Source: Phytophthora sp. 'mugwort' (taxonomy: Eukaryota > Oomycota > Peronosporomycetes > Peronosporales > Peronosporaceae). Taken from it: a stretch of DNA of 64,000 bases. The first letter of the stretch is position 1. The number at the start of each line of letters is the position of its first letter. The stretch is taken from the NCBI GenBank assembly GCA_033558025.1, contig JAUCEF010000011.1, positions 558,001-622,000 on the forward strand. Direction: 5' to 3'. Below are positions 11,239 through 23,574 of this stretch, one piece after another. A model generated the notes under the pieces. It worked only from the letters and a program-made list of their open reading frames with translations, did not search any database and was not told where the DNA came from. The position numbers and the translations under genes were made by a program.

Positions 11239-11417
11239 TCAATGCGAACACGCGTGGATTCCGAGGGACGCCGTCAGATCCATGTGGCGCGGTCCTGGCA
11301 GTGCCTTGGTCATGATGTCCGCGAGCATGATAGAAGTCTCGCAGTACTCGAGCTTGACTTCGCCGCGCTTGACCTCATCACGGATGTGATGGTACTTGAT
11401 GTCGATGTGCTTGGCGC
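11239..11417 (-). pseudogene. Copia A2 pol 3'-terminal fragment (E5)
   Basis: The last 58 or so codons of a gag-pol ([31 protein letters not shown], stop) on the minus strand. The remainder is replaced at 11418 by the family B element, and the expected continuation is not found on B's other side. PRHMD, instead of the PRHTD of E7 and E4, is shared with E6 and the P5 right half, so these belong to one sub-lineage. Confidence 0.9.
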
Positions 11418-11771
11418 AAAAGGCTTGGTCACTTGATGGCAAAATGCAAAGTGATTGATTTAGGTCCTTAGTTCGCAAACTCCTTGCTACCTCTAAGCCT
11501 ACAGTTCTACCTACTGGGTACACTCTACTGGATTCTCTACTGGATACTGAGTTACTTCAGCCAATCAGGGAGTGCCACGTAGAGCCCATCATGTACCCAC
11601 AATCTTGTACCCACCCATGGCGTAATCGTCCGTGGCGTAAACACCGTCCCATAAACACCGTGACGTAATCTTCGTCTCGTAATCACATGATGATTGCGAT
11701 GCCACTGAGTGAAGGTCATACCGGTATCCTACCGGTATACAGCAGCTGGTCGAGATGTCTCCTTGACAGCA
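11418..11771 (-). repeat. LTR B, 3' LTR
   Basis: About 354 bp, nearly identical to 15844-16197; its U3 start has one change (TGCTGTC for TGTTGTC). The reading frame of pol ends inside it. Confidence 0.88.
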
Positions 11772-14700
11772 CTTCCACTCGGCTCGACAGCCTTCAGCGC
11801 TTCGATGCCGAGTTTGCTCCGGACCACACTGAACCGCGTCGCAGAGATTGGCTTCGTCATGATGTCCGCCAGCATGTCGGTTGTCGAAACATACTGCAGC
11901 ACCACTTGACCGTCTTCCACCTTCTCGCGCACGAAATGGTAGCGAATGTCGATGTGCTTGGTGCGCTTGTGGAATTCGGGATTCTTGGCCAACGCGATGG
12001 AGCCTTGGTTGTCCTCGTAGATCTTGATTGCTTCATCGCTTGTCATCTCGCCGAGCTCGCACAGGAACACCTTGAGCCACACCGCCTCTTGTGTCGCCTC
12101 CGATAGCGCCATGTACTCAGCTTCCGTCGAAGACAGCGCCACTGTCCGCTGCTTCTTGCTCCTCCAGCTGATGCATCCGCCATTCATCATGAACGCGTAG
12201 CCACTTGTACTTCTTCTTGACTCGATGTCTCCAGCCCAGTCGGCATCTGAATAGCCTTGGGGTCCGTCGTCGCAGCTCGCTTGAAACTCGATGCCGTGCG
12301 CCTTCGTGCCTTGAATGTACCTGAAGACCCTCTTGAGCGCCTGCCAGTGTGTCGGACATGGGTCTGCTGCAAACTGGCTGAGAACTCCCACTGCTGTTGC
12401 GAGGTCCGGGCGTGTGCCTACCATGAGATACATGAGGCATCCCACAGCGTTCCGGTATGGCACGTTTACCATGGTCTCGTCGTGCTTGCAGCCGCCCTCG
12501 CACATGGCCTTGGTCAGCTTGAGGCCCGGATCCTGTGGCGTCTTAACAGGGTTGCTCTTCTCCATGTTGAACTTCTCCAGAATGTCTTTCGCAAACTTGG
12601 TTTGCCGCATCGACACCTTCCTTGTCGTCATATCTTGATCGATTTCCATGCCGAGGAAGTACTTGAGCTGGCCCAGGTCCGTCATCTCGAAACGGTCACT
12701 GAGCGCCTTCTTCGTCGACTTGAGCAGCTTGTCGTTGTTACTTGCGAGGATCAGGTCGTCGACATAGAGCGCCACGAAGATCATGTCTTGGTCGTCACGC
12801 TTGGAGTAGATGCAGTGGTCGGACTCGCACTTCTTGAACCCTAACTTGAGCATGAGGTCGTCGATGGTCTTGTTCCACATCCGCGGCGACTGCTTCAAAC
12901 CGTAAAGAGACCGCTTGAGCTGACAGACATAGTCCGGGTGCTTTTCATCGATGTAGCCGTCCGGCTGTGCCATGTAGATATCTTCGTCCAACGAACCATT
13001 CAGGAAGGCTATCTTGACATCCATCTGGTGCACCATGAGATTGTACTTGGCCGCCAGACTGCGCAGGATCCTGATCGACGTGAACTTGGCCACTGGCGCG
13101 AAAGTCTCGTCGTAGTCGATGCCGTACTTCTGCGAAAATCCCTTGGCCACCAGTCGCGCCTTGAACCGTTCGATCTCTCCAGCCTGGTTCTCCTTCACAC
13201 GGAACACCCATCGGTTGCCGATTGCCTTGCGTCCTTTGGGCAGCGGCACGAGGATCCACGTCTCGTTCTTGCGGAGCGACTCGACCTCCGAGTCACACGC
13301 CTCCTTCCACTTGACTGCGTCGCTGGATTCCATCGCCGACTTGAACGTGGTCGGCATTTCCCCCACTGAATTCACGACGTATGCAGCTTCGAAGTCTTGA
13401 CTTTCTTGAGCCGCAGCCGACATCTCGTCCAGAGTCAGGTGTCGACTCTGCCGCTTGGCACTTGGAACTTCCACAGCTTCTTCCAGCGACTGCGTCCGCG
13501 GGTGTCGCTTGCTGCCTGGTTCAAAACCTTCGTCCCGCGCTGCTTCTTCGTCTTCTTCTTCTTTGTCGTCTTCATCCGACTGCAACGAATCTTGATCTGT
13601 CGTCTCTTCATCTTGAATGACCACCACCTCCCTCTGATGGTAGTCACGTCTCCCACTGTCGAAGACGTCTTCCATAAACTGCGCGTCGCGGCTCACCAGC
13701 ACGCGACCGCTCTTGATCTCTTCGAAACGGTACGCTTTCTCATGCTCCGAGTATCCCAGGAACCGACAGCGCACCGACCGAGCGTCAAACTTGGTGCGCT
13801 TCTCCTTCGGCACGTGCACGTACGTGTGGCAACCGAACACCTTGAGGTTCGCTAGCAGCGGTTTTTTGCCTGTCCAAACTTGGTGCGGCGACTTGTCGTG
13901 GTTGATGGCACGCGTCGGACACCGATTACGGAGGAACGTAGCTGTCACGACAGCTTCACCCTAATACGTCTTGGGCAATCCAGCATGTTCCAGCATGCAG
14001 CGCGCACACTCCACCAACGTCCGGTTCATGCGCTCGGCTACTCCATTCAGCTGAGGCGTGTATGGCGGCGTGAACTTCTGCATGATACCACGGTCCGCAC
14101 AGAACTTGGCCATCTCACCCGAAGTGTACTCGCCGCCGTTGTCGCTCCGGAGTGTTTTCACGCGCTTGCCGGTCTGAGTTTCAGTAAACGCCACAAACTT
14201 AGCGAATTTGGCAGCCACCTCGGACTTGTTCCGCAGCAAGTACACCACACAGAAGTGCGACTTGTCGTCGATAAACGTGACGAAGTAGCGCTTGCCACCA
14301 ACCGTTGGTGTCTGCATGGGACCGCATACAGCACTGTGTACGACTTCTAGCACTTGCTTGGCACGGTTTGGCGACGTCTTCATGTAGCTTACTCGCGTTT
14401 GCTTGCCGAGTGAGCATCCGTCGCATAACTCCCACTGCTTCACCGACGCCATATCGATACCAACACCGTAGCCCTTCTTGACGATGGCGTCTAGACCGCC
14501 ATGGCCGATGTGACCAAGTCGAAGGTGCCAGAGGTACGACGTGGTGTCCCCTTGGCGATCATTCGAACTTGCCGCATTGGCCTCGTCAGGCATCATCGGA
14601 GTCATGCACAGCTTGAACAGCCCTTTGCCCTCACGAGCGCCGAGCTTCCACTTGAGACTCTTCGTTTCAGCGAAGCACCCGTCGCTCTCGAAGATAACTG

Positions 14701-14946
14701 GCCCGACGTCCTTAGTGAACCGACCAACCGAAAACAGAGCTTCGGAATGTGCCACACGTTCGTGAGTACACCCTTCTTCATGCCGCGCGGGGTCTTCATC
14801 GACATCACAATGTCGCCGGTCCCCACAGCCTGAACCACACCGTCGTCCGCGAGATGCACGTCCACCGGAGAGATCTTCTTGTAGTTCTTCATGTACTCCT
14901 TCGAGTACGTCATGTGCTGCGTCGCACCCGAGTCGACCAGCCACAC
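11729..14946 (-). pseudogene. Family B Pol (protease, integrase, RT, RNase H), broken
   Basis: Protease LVDSGATQHM and WHIPKL lie in the frame ending at 14602; the next part (LWHLRLGH, CDGCSLGK, TFIDDKS, RSDNGGEY, NGVAERMNRT: integrase) lies in another frame, so a one-base loss near 14,730 is required. A TAG at 13961-13963 stands where the homologous copy at 48,830 has TGG (Trp). From 13948 the same frame continues through the integrase C-terminus, an acidic linker, RT (VALYVDDLILAS) and RNase H ([33 protein letters not shown]). The stop at 11729 lies inside the 3' LTR, which is typical of neither family A nor an accident here, because fragment B' shares it. Three lesions in all, so non-functional. 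Confidence 0.92.
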
Positions 14947-15839
14947 TCCATTCGACTTGGAGGCACCCTGTTACCACCAACCGAGAAGAGGAAGTCGCCA
15001 GAGTCGTCTTCACTCTGCGCGACATTCGCTCGTTGCGGCCTCTGCCGCTCCGCGTTCTCGCGGATTCGCACCGGACACTTGGCGATCCAATGTCCCTGCT
15101 CGCCACAGTAGTGACAGGCACTAGTCTTCTGCGCCTGCCGACCCTTGCGCTTGTTGTCGCTTGTCATGAACGCTTGACCTTGACCGTGCGCGGTGCCGTC
15201 CGTACCGCCACCTTGTTCCTTGCGCTTCATGTCCTCATGAAGCAGCCGAGACGTCACGAGTTCCCACGACAGTGAGTCGGCTCTCGACTCCAACGCCGTG
15301 ATCAGGAACTGGTACGACTCGCTCAGACTTCCCAAAAGCGTGATCACCAAGTCGTCCTCGCTGACCGGAGCGCCCACTGCGTCGAGCTGCTCCGCCAGCG
15401 TCTTGATCTTGTTGATGTGTTGAAGCACATCATCACCTTCCTCCATCATGAGCGTGAAGAACCGAAAAACGAAGAGCTTGTTGGCCAGGCTCTTCTTCTC
15501 GAAGTGTCCTTCCAGTCTTGACCATGCATCATGCGCGCCACTCGCCGAGCGAACCAGCGGCAGCTGCGAATCCTCCATCGCGAGACAGATGATCGCCAGC
15601 GCCTTGCGCGACTTCTTCCGAAAGAGCGCTTGATCCGCCGCAGTCTGGCAGTGCTCCAGCTTCACTTCCCCACTTGTCACTTCCCACAGTTCGCGCACCT
15701 CGAGCACCATCTGCATCTTGAACTTCCACGTGTGGAAGTTAGTTCCGTCGAACTTGTTAATGCGGGCGGTAGTCGACGTGGCGTCCATGGCGAAGGCGTA
15801 GTCGGGGTCTTGGTCAGGGAAGACGGGGCTTGGGCTCAT
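14910..15839 (-). pseudogene. Family B Gag
   Basis: About 300 residues from the ATG in the primer-binding site at 15839. Features are a copia-type Gag core (INKFDGTNFHTWKFKMQ, SLSESYQFLI) and a single zinc knuckle CHYCGEQGHWIAKC. The frame is lost near 14,960, just before the protease DSG motif in the neighbouring frame, so a small indel has separated gag from pol. I cannot tell by eye whether this is a decay event or a programmed shift; the absence of a slippery site and the other lesions favour decay. Confidence 0.88.
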
Positions 15840-15843
15840 AACC

Positions 15844-16197
15844 AAAAGGCTTGGTCACTTGATGGCAAAATGCAAAGTGATTGATTTAGGTCCTTAGTTC
15901 GCAAACTCCTTGCTACCTCTAAGCCTACAGTTCTACCTACTGGGTACACTCTACTGGATTCTCTACTGGATACTGAGTTACTTCAGCCAATCAGGGAGTG
16001 CCACGTAGAGCCCATCATGTACCCACAATCTTGTACCCACCCATGGCGTAATCGTCCGTGGCGTAAACACCGTCCCATAAACACCGTGACGTAATCTTCG
16101 TCTCGTAATCACATGATGATTGCGATGCCACTGAGTAAAGGTCATACCGGTATCCTACCGGTATACAGCAGCTGGTCGAGACGTCTCCTTGACAACA
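15844..16197 (-). repeat. LTR B, 5' LTR
   Basis: About 354 bp next to the primer-binding site. Its outer end (TTGACAACA on the plus strand) joins directly to the middle of an A1 LTR. Confidence 0.88.
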
Positions 16198-16347
16198 TCT
16201 ATAACAGTAGGGTGTAAGCTCCAACAATTCAATCACTTTCGAATCTTCATTCTACCCCTCAAGTGCCTTCGCTCCGGTCCCGCCGTCTGCGACGTCCCTC
16301 CCTCCGCTTCGTACAAGCTTCGTGTCCAAGATCCATACCTTTCATCA
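16198..16347 (+). repeat. Truncated A1 LTR (5' LTR of P4)
   Basis: Only the last 150 bp of an A1 LTR remain, starting at TCTATAACAGTAGGG and ending TTTCATCA. The U3 portion is missing where family B abuts. Confidence 0.9.
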
Positions 16348-16351
16348 GGTT

Positions 16352-17634
16352 ATGAGCCCAAGCACCATGTCCTCTGCCCAAGACGCCTCGACCAAGGTCT
16401 CCATTGACAAGTTCAACGGGGACAACTACGCGACGTGGAACCGCTACATGCGTGGCGTGTTCCTGACCAAGTCGACGTGGCATGTCGTGAACCGTGAGAC
16501 GACGCCAAGCTACACGGACTCGCGGGCCAAGGACGACTACGTCAAGTTGAGCAACATCGCTTTCGGACTGATGCTGCTCCACATGGACGCGGACTACCAC
16601 CATGTGGTCGACGACTGCGAGGAAGCGTGGGTTGCCTGGTCGCGCCTGAAGACGCTGTACGGTGGTTCGCAGAAGGCTGGACGCATCTACCTGAAGCGCC
16701 AACTCTTCAGCATGGAGATGTCGGAAGGCGGCAATGTGTTGCATCATTGCAACGAGGTCCTCAACATCAGCGCCAAGCTCAGCAGCATCGGTGCCAAGAC
16801 GGAGGACGAGGACGTGGCGATCTGCTTGTTGCGCAGCCTCCCCAAGAGCTACGAGAACGTCGTGCTGAACTTGGAGATGAGCAGCGCTGAACTGCGGTCG
16901 CAAGACGTCGTGAAGGTGCTCACGAACGAGCACATCAAGAGACAAGGCGAGAAGACGGCGACGGTGAAGACGGAGAACGCGGCCAAGGCGTTCAACACCG
17001 ACCGAGAGTCTCGCCAGTGTACGTACTGCGGAAAAGTGGGGCACACGATTGACAAGTGCTGGACCAAGCAGAAGGACGAGAACCGAGGGCCGAGACGCGG
17101 CGGCAACGGCCGTGGACGCGGGGTCAACAACATCCAGTGGAGAAACGACAGCAACGGCTACGACTACGACTACGATCGAGTAGCGTTCGCGGTTTCACTG
17201 GAATGTGGGGTTTCGACGGGCAAGAATGTGTCCGGGATGTGGGCGGTCGACAGCGGCGCAACGCACCACATCTGCAACGACAAGACCAAGTTCGTCCATT
17301 TGATTGAGCGGAACGAAGGCGAACTTTCGGTGGCCGATGGCAACAAGGCGGCCATCATGGGTGTGGGGACCATCGTGGAACAAGTGGTTCTGCCCAATGG
17401 CGACGAGCGCGAGATCGAGATCAAGAACGCGCTGTACGTGCCAAGCATGAGCAAGAATCTGCTTTCGGTACCGCAGATCAACAAAAGTGACAAGTTTCAA
17501 GTGGTGTTCGACGGCACCAAGATGCAGATTGCGCACAAAGGCTCCAAGCAAGTGGTGGCGACGGCAAACCTCATGGATGGACTCTACTGGCTTCAGACGC
17601 CTCAGCGATCGGCGAATGCGGCGACGAGTGGCAA
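16352..17634 (+). pseudogene. Copia A1 gag and protease region, 3' truncated (P4)
   Basis: About 428 clean codons from the ATG in the primer-binding site: Gag, zinc knuckle [14 protein letters not shown], protease [11 protein letters not shown], and on to SANAATSG just before the integrase zinc-binding domain. It is nearly identical to E1 (one visible change is AKTEDED for AKMEDED). The frame is cut by the LTR of E6, with GGCAA (17630-17634) as left flank. The rest of P4 is not found in the window. Confidence 0.93.
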
Positions 17635-17978
17635 TGATAAAAAGGTATGGATCTTGATAAGTGAAGCTTGGACGGAGCGAAGGAGGTTCTGCACTTGGTG
17701 CGAAGACCGGAGTGAAGACCACTTGAGCTGAAGAAGGAAGATTCGAAAGTAATTGATTTATCGGAGCTTACACTACCTAGTCTACCACATAGATATGCAG
17801 CCCTGCATCCAATCATTTGGTGCATCCAATCACCAACACTCCGCACTCGTCCAATCATCCTACTCGTCTAATCATCGGTTGCGTAAGCAACGTACCGTAA
17901 ACATCGCGGGATCGTGTTGGACCGGTTCGGGTTAACCGGTTACTGGTACACAGTACCAAAACCCGGCAACCCTTAATA
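17635..17978 (-). repeat. LTR A2, 3' LTR of E6
   Basis: 344 bp, variant with AACCCGGCAACCCTTAATA at the U3 end, as in E5. Confidence 0.92.
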
Positions 17979-17985
17979 CGCCCCC

Positions 17986-20900
17986 TCAATGCGAACACGC
18001 GTGGATTCCGAGGGACGCCGTCAGATCCATGTGGCGCGGTCCTGGCAGTGCCTTGGTCATGATGTCCGCGAGCATGATAGAAGTCTCGCAGTACTCGAGC
18101 TTGACTTCGCCGCGCTTGACCTCATCACGGATGTGATGGTACTTGATGTCGATGTGCTTGGCGCGACCATGGTTCACTGGGTTCTTCGTCATCTTGATGC
18201 ACGACTGGTTGTCTTCGCGGATCTTGAGCTCTGGCCCCGATTCGTTCGCTGCCGTCAAAATCTCGCACAACAGGCGATGAATCCACTTGCCCTCTTGGAT
18301 CGCCAGACTGAGTGCGACGTACTCCGCCTCACTCGTAGACAGCGAAACACTTGACTGCTTCTTGCTTCCCCAGCTCACTGGCGCACCCATCAGCATGAAC
18401 GTGTAGCCGGAAGTCGACTTGCGGTCCGCGAGGTCGCCAGCCCAGTCCGCATCCGAATACCCACGAAAGTCGATCTTGTTGCCTGGCTTGAAACAGATTC
18501 CATGCGTCTTGGTGCCTTGTAGATAGCGAAAAATGCGCTTGACCGCAACCCAGTGTTCCTTTTGGGGGTTCTCCATGAAGCGCGATACATAGCCCACTGC
18601 GTACGCGATATCCGGGCGAGTAGCAGTCATCAAGTGCATGAGGGCACCCACAGCTTCGCGAAACGGAGCGTTCACCTTGGTCGCTGCGTCACTTGGAACC
18701 AGTCGAGTGCTCATGTCTACCGGACTCACCACAGCCTTGCACTCGTCCATACCGAAACGCTTCAGGATATCATCAACATAACGCCGCTGGCACATCGTCA
18801 CGCTGCCGTCCGGGCCATCCACCAGCTCGATTCCAAGGACGAACACACACTTGCCACTGTCAGTCATTTTGAAGCGTGTCTTGAGGTCGTTCTTCGTGCG
18901 TGAGATCAGCTCGGGTGAACTTCCGGTGACCAACACATCGTCCACGTAGACCAGCACTAGCACGCAGTGACCGTCAACGATCTTGATGTAGAGGCACGGG
19001 TCGAACGCCGATACTTGAAAGCCGATGGAGCACACGAACTCGTCGAAGGTCTCATTCCACACGCGCGAAGCTTGCTTGAGACCGTAGATCGCCTTCACCA
19101 ATTCCAGGCAGTCGAAGTCACCGTCGAGATCAACACCTTCGGGGACCGCGCAGAACACCAGTTCTTTCATGACGCCGTACAGAAAATGCCGTTACCACGT
19201 CGAGTTGGTCGAGGGGCCAGTCGAAATACTTGGCAATCGCGATGACCATGCGCAGTGTCACGTACTTGACCACGGGCGAGAACGTCTCCGTGTAGTCGAT
19301 GCCGTACTTCTGCTTGAACCCCTTGGCCACGAGGCGCGCCTTGTACTTCTCGATCGGTCCGTCCGCTTTGCGCTTGATCTTGAACACCCACTTGGTGCCG
19401 ATGGCGCGTTGTCCGTTAGGCAACTTGGCAGCACGAAACACAGCACGAAGTCGCATCGATTCGAGCTCAGCACGAATCGCCTTGCGCCAGTGCACTTGGT
19501 CGGGGCCGTTCACCGCTTCTTGGAATGTCGTCGGCTCCGATAGATCGCCTGCTTCGACGGCATTGGCACTTGCACGCCAAAAAACTGGTGGAGTCGATTC
19601 TTCATCTTGGTCTCCAGACTTTTCTTCTTCATCTGCGTCTGTTCGGTGCGAAGGGGAGTCGTTCGGTGCACTTGCTTCTTCCAGTCCAGGTCGATGACGC
19701 ACAGCGCGCGGTCTTCAGGCAGCTTCATCTTCGTCACTCGGGCGGCTCTTGCGCTTCCCTGCCTGTTTGTACTCCGTCTGGCGCGGACCATCATCGTCGA
19801 TGTCGAGCGAGTCGAAGTCCAGGTCGTCGACATCTTCATCAGAAATCGGCGGTGAAAATCCAAAGGTTGATTCATCGAAGTTGACATCGCGACTGATGAC
19901 CACCTGCCCCGCCTCGATGTCATAAAGTCGATACGCCTTGGACACTTCTTCGTAACCCAGAAACAATCCGGCGCGAGCCTTGGGATCCCACTTGAGTCGC
20001 TTCTCCTTCGGAGTCAGGATGTACGTCCGACAGCCGAAAACACGCATGTGCTTCACACTTGGCTTGGACTTGTAGACGATCTCGAACGGAGTCTTGTGCT
20101 CGATCTTGGGTGACGGCAGGCGGTTCTTCACATAGATGGCCGTCATCGCCGCCTCAGCCCAGAAACACTTGTCCAGCTTAGCGTGATGCAACATGCTGCG
20201 GCCGATCGTGACGATAGTTCGGATAGCTCGCTCTGCCGTGCCGTTCGTCTGGTGCGCGTACGGAACCGTGGTTTGCTGCTCGATGCCTTCGTCTTCGTAG
20301 AAATCCTTGAGCGAGTTAGTCGCAAACTCACGAGCTCCGTCGTGCCGCACAAACTTGACCTTCTTGCCGAATTGCGTCTGCACCTTCATGATGTATGTCT
20401 TGATGCAGTCTTCACTTTCCGACTTGGCGCGCAGACAGAAACCCTTCATGCATCCGCTGGCTTCGTCCACGATCAGTAGCAGGTACTTGCTGCCGCCAAG
20501 CGAGTTTTCCTCCATGGGTCCGCAGATGTCAAAGTGGAGCAGCTCAAATGTGTCGTAGCGACGCTTGTCACGGTTGCTTGGGAATGGTTTTTGGACCATT
20601 TTGCCTTGCTGGCAACCACGACACACACTTGGTCCACTCGACTTGGAAGGTGCTTTCGCGTCCTTGATCATCTTGGTGTCGACCATCTTGCGAAGAACCT
20701 CGACTGGAGCGTGACCCATACGCGCGTGCAAATCGACCGTCCTTCCACTTGTCGCCGCATTTGCCGATCGCTGAGGTGTGCGAAGCCAGTAGAGTCCATC
20801 CACGAGATCCGCCGTCGCCACCACTTGATTCGAGTCCTTGCGCGAAACGTGCATCTCAGTGCCGTCAAATATCACTTGGAACTTGCCATGCTTGTTTATC

Positions 20901-22023
20901 TGCGGCACTGAAGCAGATTCTTGCTCATATTTGGCACGTAAAGCGCGTTCTTGATCTCGATCTCGCGCTCGTCGCCGTTAGGCAGGACCACTCTTTCCAC
21001 GATGGTCCCCACACCCTTGATGGCAGCCTTGTTGCCATCGGCCACCGAAAGTTCGCCTTCACTTCGCTCGATCAAATTGGCGAACTTGGACTTGTCGTTG
21101 CAAATATGGTGCGTGGCACCGCTGTCAACCGCCCACATCCCGGACACATTCTTGTCCGTCGAAACTCCACATTCCAGGGAAACCGCGAACGCCACTTGAT
21201 CGTAGTCGTTGTCGTAGCCGTCGCTGTCGTTTCTCCACTGGATGTTGTTGGCCCCGCGTCCACGGCCGTTGCCGCCGCGTCTTGGCCCTCGGTTCTCGTC
21301 CTTCTGCTTGGTCCAGCACTTGTCAATGACATGCCCCAATTTCCCGCAGTACGTGCACTGACGAGATTCTCGCTCGGCACTGAACGCCTTGGCCGCGTCT
21401 TCAGTTTTCACCGTCGCCGTCTTCTCGCCTTGTCGCTTGATGTGCTCGTTCGTGAGCACCTTCACAACGTCTTGCGACCGCAGCTCTGCATTGCTCATCT
21501 CCAAGTTCAGCACGACGTTCTCGTAGCTCTTGGGGAGGCTGCGCAGCAAGCAGATCGCCACGTCCTCGTCCTCCATCTTGGCGCCGATGCAGCTGAGCTT
21601 GGCGCTGATGTTCAGGACATCATTGCAATGATGCAACACATTGCCGCCTTCCGACATCTCCATGCTGAAGAGCTGTCGCTTGAGGTAGATGCGACCAGCC
21701 TTCTGCGATCCACCGTACAGCGTCTTCAAGCGCGTCCACGCGATCCATGCTTCCTCGCAGTCATCGACCACATGATGGTAGTCGGCGTCCATGTGAAGCA
21801 ACATCAGTCCAAAAGCGATGTTGCTCGACTTGACATACTCGTCCTTGGCCCGGGAGTCCGTAAAGGATGGAGACGTTTCCCGATTTACCACATGCCACGT
21901 CGACTTGGTCAGGAACACGCCACGCATGTAGCGGTTCCACGTCGCGTAGTTGTCTCCGTTGAACTTGTCGATGGAGACCTTGGTCGAGACGTCTTGGGCA
22001 GAGGACATGGTGCTTGGGCTCAT
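17986..22023 (-). pseudogene. E6 Gag-Pol with two frameshifts and one nonsense codon
   Basis: All copia domains are recognisable in order. Lesions relative to E7, from gag to RNase H: one A lost near 20,910 just before the VPQINKHG segment; a TGA at 19715-19717 where intact copies read AGA (Arg) in the acidic linker; and one extra A in a run at 19183-19186 in RT. The middle of the RT region ([26 protein letters not shown]) is A1-like, while the two ends are A2-like, so E6 is a mosaic as well as a pseudogene. EMTD is KMTD near 18,870. Confidence 0.93.
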
Positions 22024-22027
22024 AACC

Positions 22028-22371
22028 TGATAAAAAGGTATGGATCTTGATAAGTGAAGCTTGGACGGAGCGAAGGAGGTTCTGTACTTGGTGCGAAGAC
22101 CGGAGTGAAGACCACTTGAGTTGAAGAAGGAAGATTCGAAAGTGATTGATTTATCGGAGCTTACACTACCTAGTCTACCACATAGATATGCAGCCCTGCA
22201 TCCAATCATTTGGTGCATCCAATCACCAACACTCCGCACTCGTCCAATCATCCTACTCGTCTAATCATCGGTTGCGTAAACAACGTACCGTAAACATCGC
22301 GGGATCGTGTTGGACCGGTTCGGGTTAACCGGTTACTGGTACACAGTACCAAAACCTGGCAACCCTCAATA
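22028..22371 (-). repeat. LTR A2, 5' LTR of E6
   Basis: 344 bp, followed on the plus strand by GAATC (22372-22376), the target sequence also present at 26768-26772. Confidence 0.92.
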
Positions 22372-23219
22372 GAATCGAGCTGGTGGATGGCCCGGACGGC
22401 AGCGTGACGATGTGCCAGCGGCGTTATGTTGATGATATCCTGAAGCGTTTCGGTATGGACGAGTGCAAGGCTGTGGTGAGTCCGGTAGACATGAGCACTC
22501 GACTGGTTCCAAGTGACGCAGCGACCAAGGTGAACGCTCCGTTTCGCGAAGCTGTGGGTGCCCTCATGCACTTGATGACTGCTACTCGCCCGGATATCGC
22601 GTACGCAGTAGGCTATGTATCGCGCTTCATGGAGAACCCCCAAAAGGAACACTGGGTTGCGGTCAAGCGCATTTTTCGCTATCTACAAGGCACCAAGACG
22701 CACGGAATCTGTTTCAAGCCAGGCAACAAGATCGACTTTCGTGGGTATTCGGATGCGGACTGGGCTGGCGACCTCGCGGACCGCAAGTCGACTTCCGGCT
22801 ACACGTTCATGCTGATGGGTGCGCCAGTGAGCTGGGGAAGCAAGAAGCAGTCAAGTGTTTCGCTGTCTACGAGCGAGGCGGAATACATCGCGCTCAGTCT
22901 GGCGATCCAAGAAGACAAGTGGATTCATCGCCTGCTATGCGAGATTTTGGCGGCTGCCAACGAGACTGGACCCGAGCTCAAGATCCGCGAAGACAACCAG
23001 TCGTGCATCAAGATGACGAAGAACCCAGTGAACCATGGTCGCGCCAAGCACATCGACATCAAGTACCATCACATCCGTGATGAGGTCAAGCGCGGCGAAG
23101 TCAAGCTCGAGTACTGCGAGACTTCTATCATGCTCGCGGACATCATGACCAAGGCACTGCCAGGACCGCGCCACATGGATCTGACGGCGTCCCTCGGAAT
23201 CCACGCGTGTTCGCATTGA
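22372..23219 (+). pseudogene. Copia A2 RT C-terminus and RNase H (P5 right half)
   Basis: An unbroken frame from [10 protein letters not shown] through [23 protein letters not shown] and KHIDIKYHH to the stop at 23217-23219. It begins with the target GAATC. Its length plus that of the left half at 23575-26772 (sharing GAATC once) equals 4,041 nt, exactly the length of the intact E7 frame, so the two pieces are complementary. They lie in reversed order, right half first, joined by an LTR. Confidence 0.94.
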
Positions 23220-23226
23220 GGGGGCG

Positions 23227-23570
23227 TATTGAGGGTTGCCAGGTTTTGGTACTGTGTACCAGTAACCGGTTAACCCGAACCGGTCCAACACGATCCCGCG
23301 ATGTTTACGGTACGTTGTTTACGCAACCGATGATTAGACGAGTAGGATGATTGGACGAGTGCGGAGTGTTGGTGATTGGATGCACCAAATGATTGGATGC
23401 AGGGCTGCATATCTATGTGGTAGACTAGGTAGTGTAAGCTCCGATAAATCAATCACTTTCGAATCTTCCTTCTTCAACTCAAGTGGTCTTCACTCCGGTC
23501 TTCGCACCAAGTGCAGAACCTCCTTCGCTCCGTCCAAGCTTCACTTATCAAGATCCATACCTTTTTATCA
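23227..23570 (+). repeat. LTR A2 joining the two P5 halves
   Basis: 344 bp. It follows a polypurine tract (end of one unit) and precedes a primer-binding site and gag ATG (start of another), so it is a single LTR shared by two tandem units. Confidence 0.93.
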
Positions 23571-23574
23571 GGTT

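Larger units (their letters stand above)
11418..16197 (-). mobile_element. Family B Ty1/copia element with both LTRs
   Basis: Minus-strand element with two LTRs of about 354 bp, a copia-type primer-binding site (GGTTATGAGCCC) and gag-pol in several broken frames. The LTR in element sense begins TGTTGTCAAGG and runs to AAGCCTTTT. Flanks do not match: GGCGC on the left (inside E5) and TCTAT on the right (inside an A1 LTR), so no target duplication exists and one end has probably been exchanged by recombination. Confidence 0.9.
17635..22371 (-). mobile_element. E6, Ty1/copia A2 element with unmatched flanks
   Basis: Two 344-bp LTRs enclose a full-length but broken gag-pol. The left flank is GGCAA (P4) and the right flank GAATC (P5), so there is no target duplication. 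The LTRs differ at about six positions, far more than in E1, E4 or E7. Both facts suggest that the two ends come from different insertions joined by homologous recombination. Confidence 0.9.
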
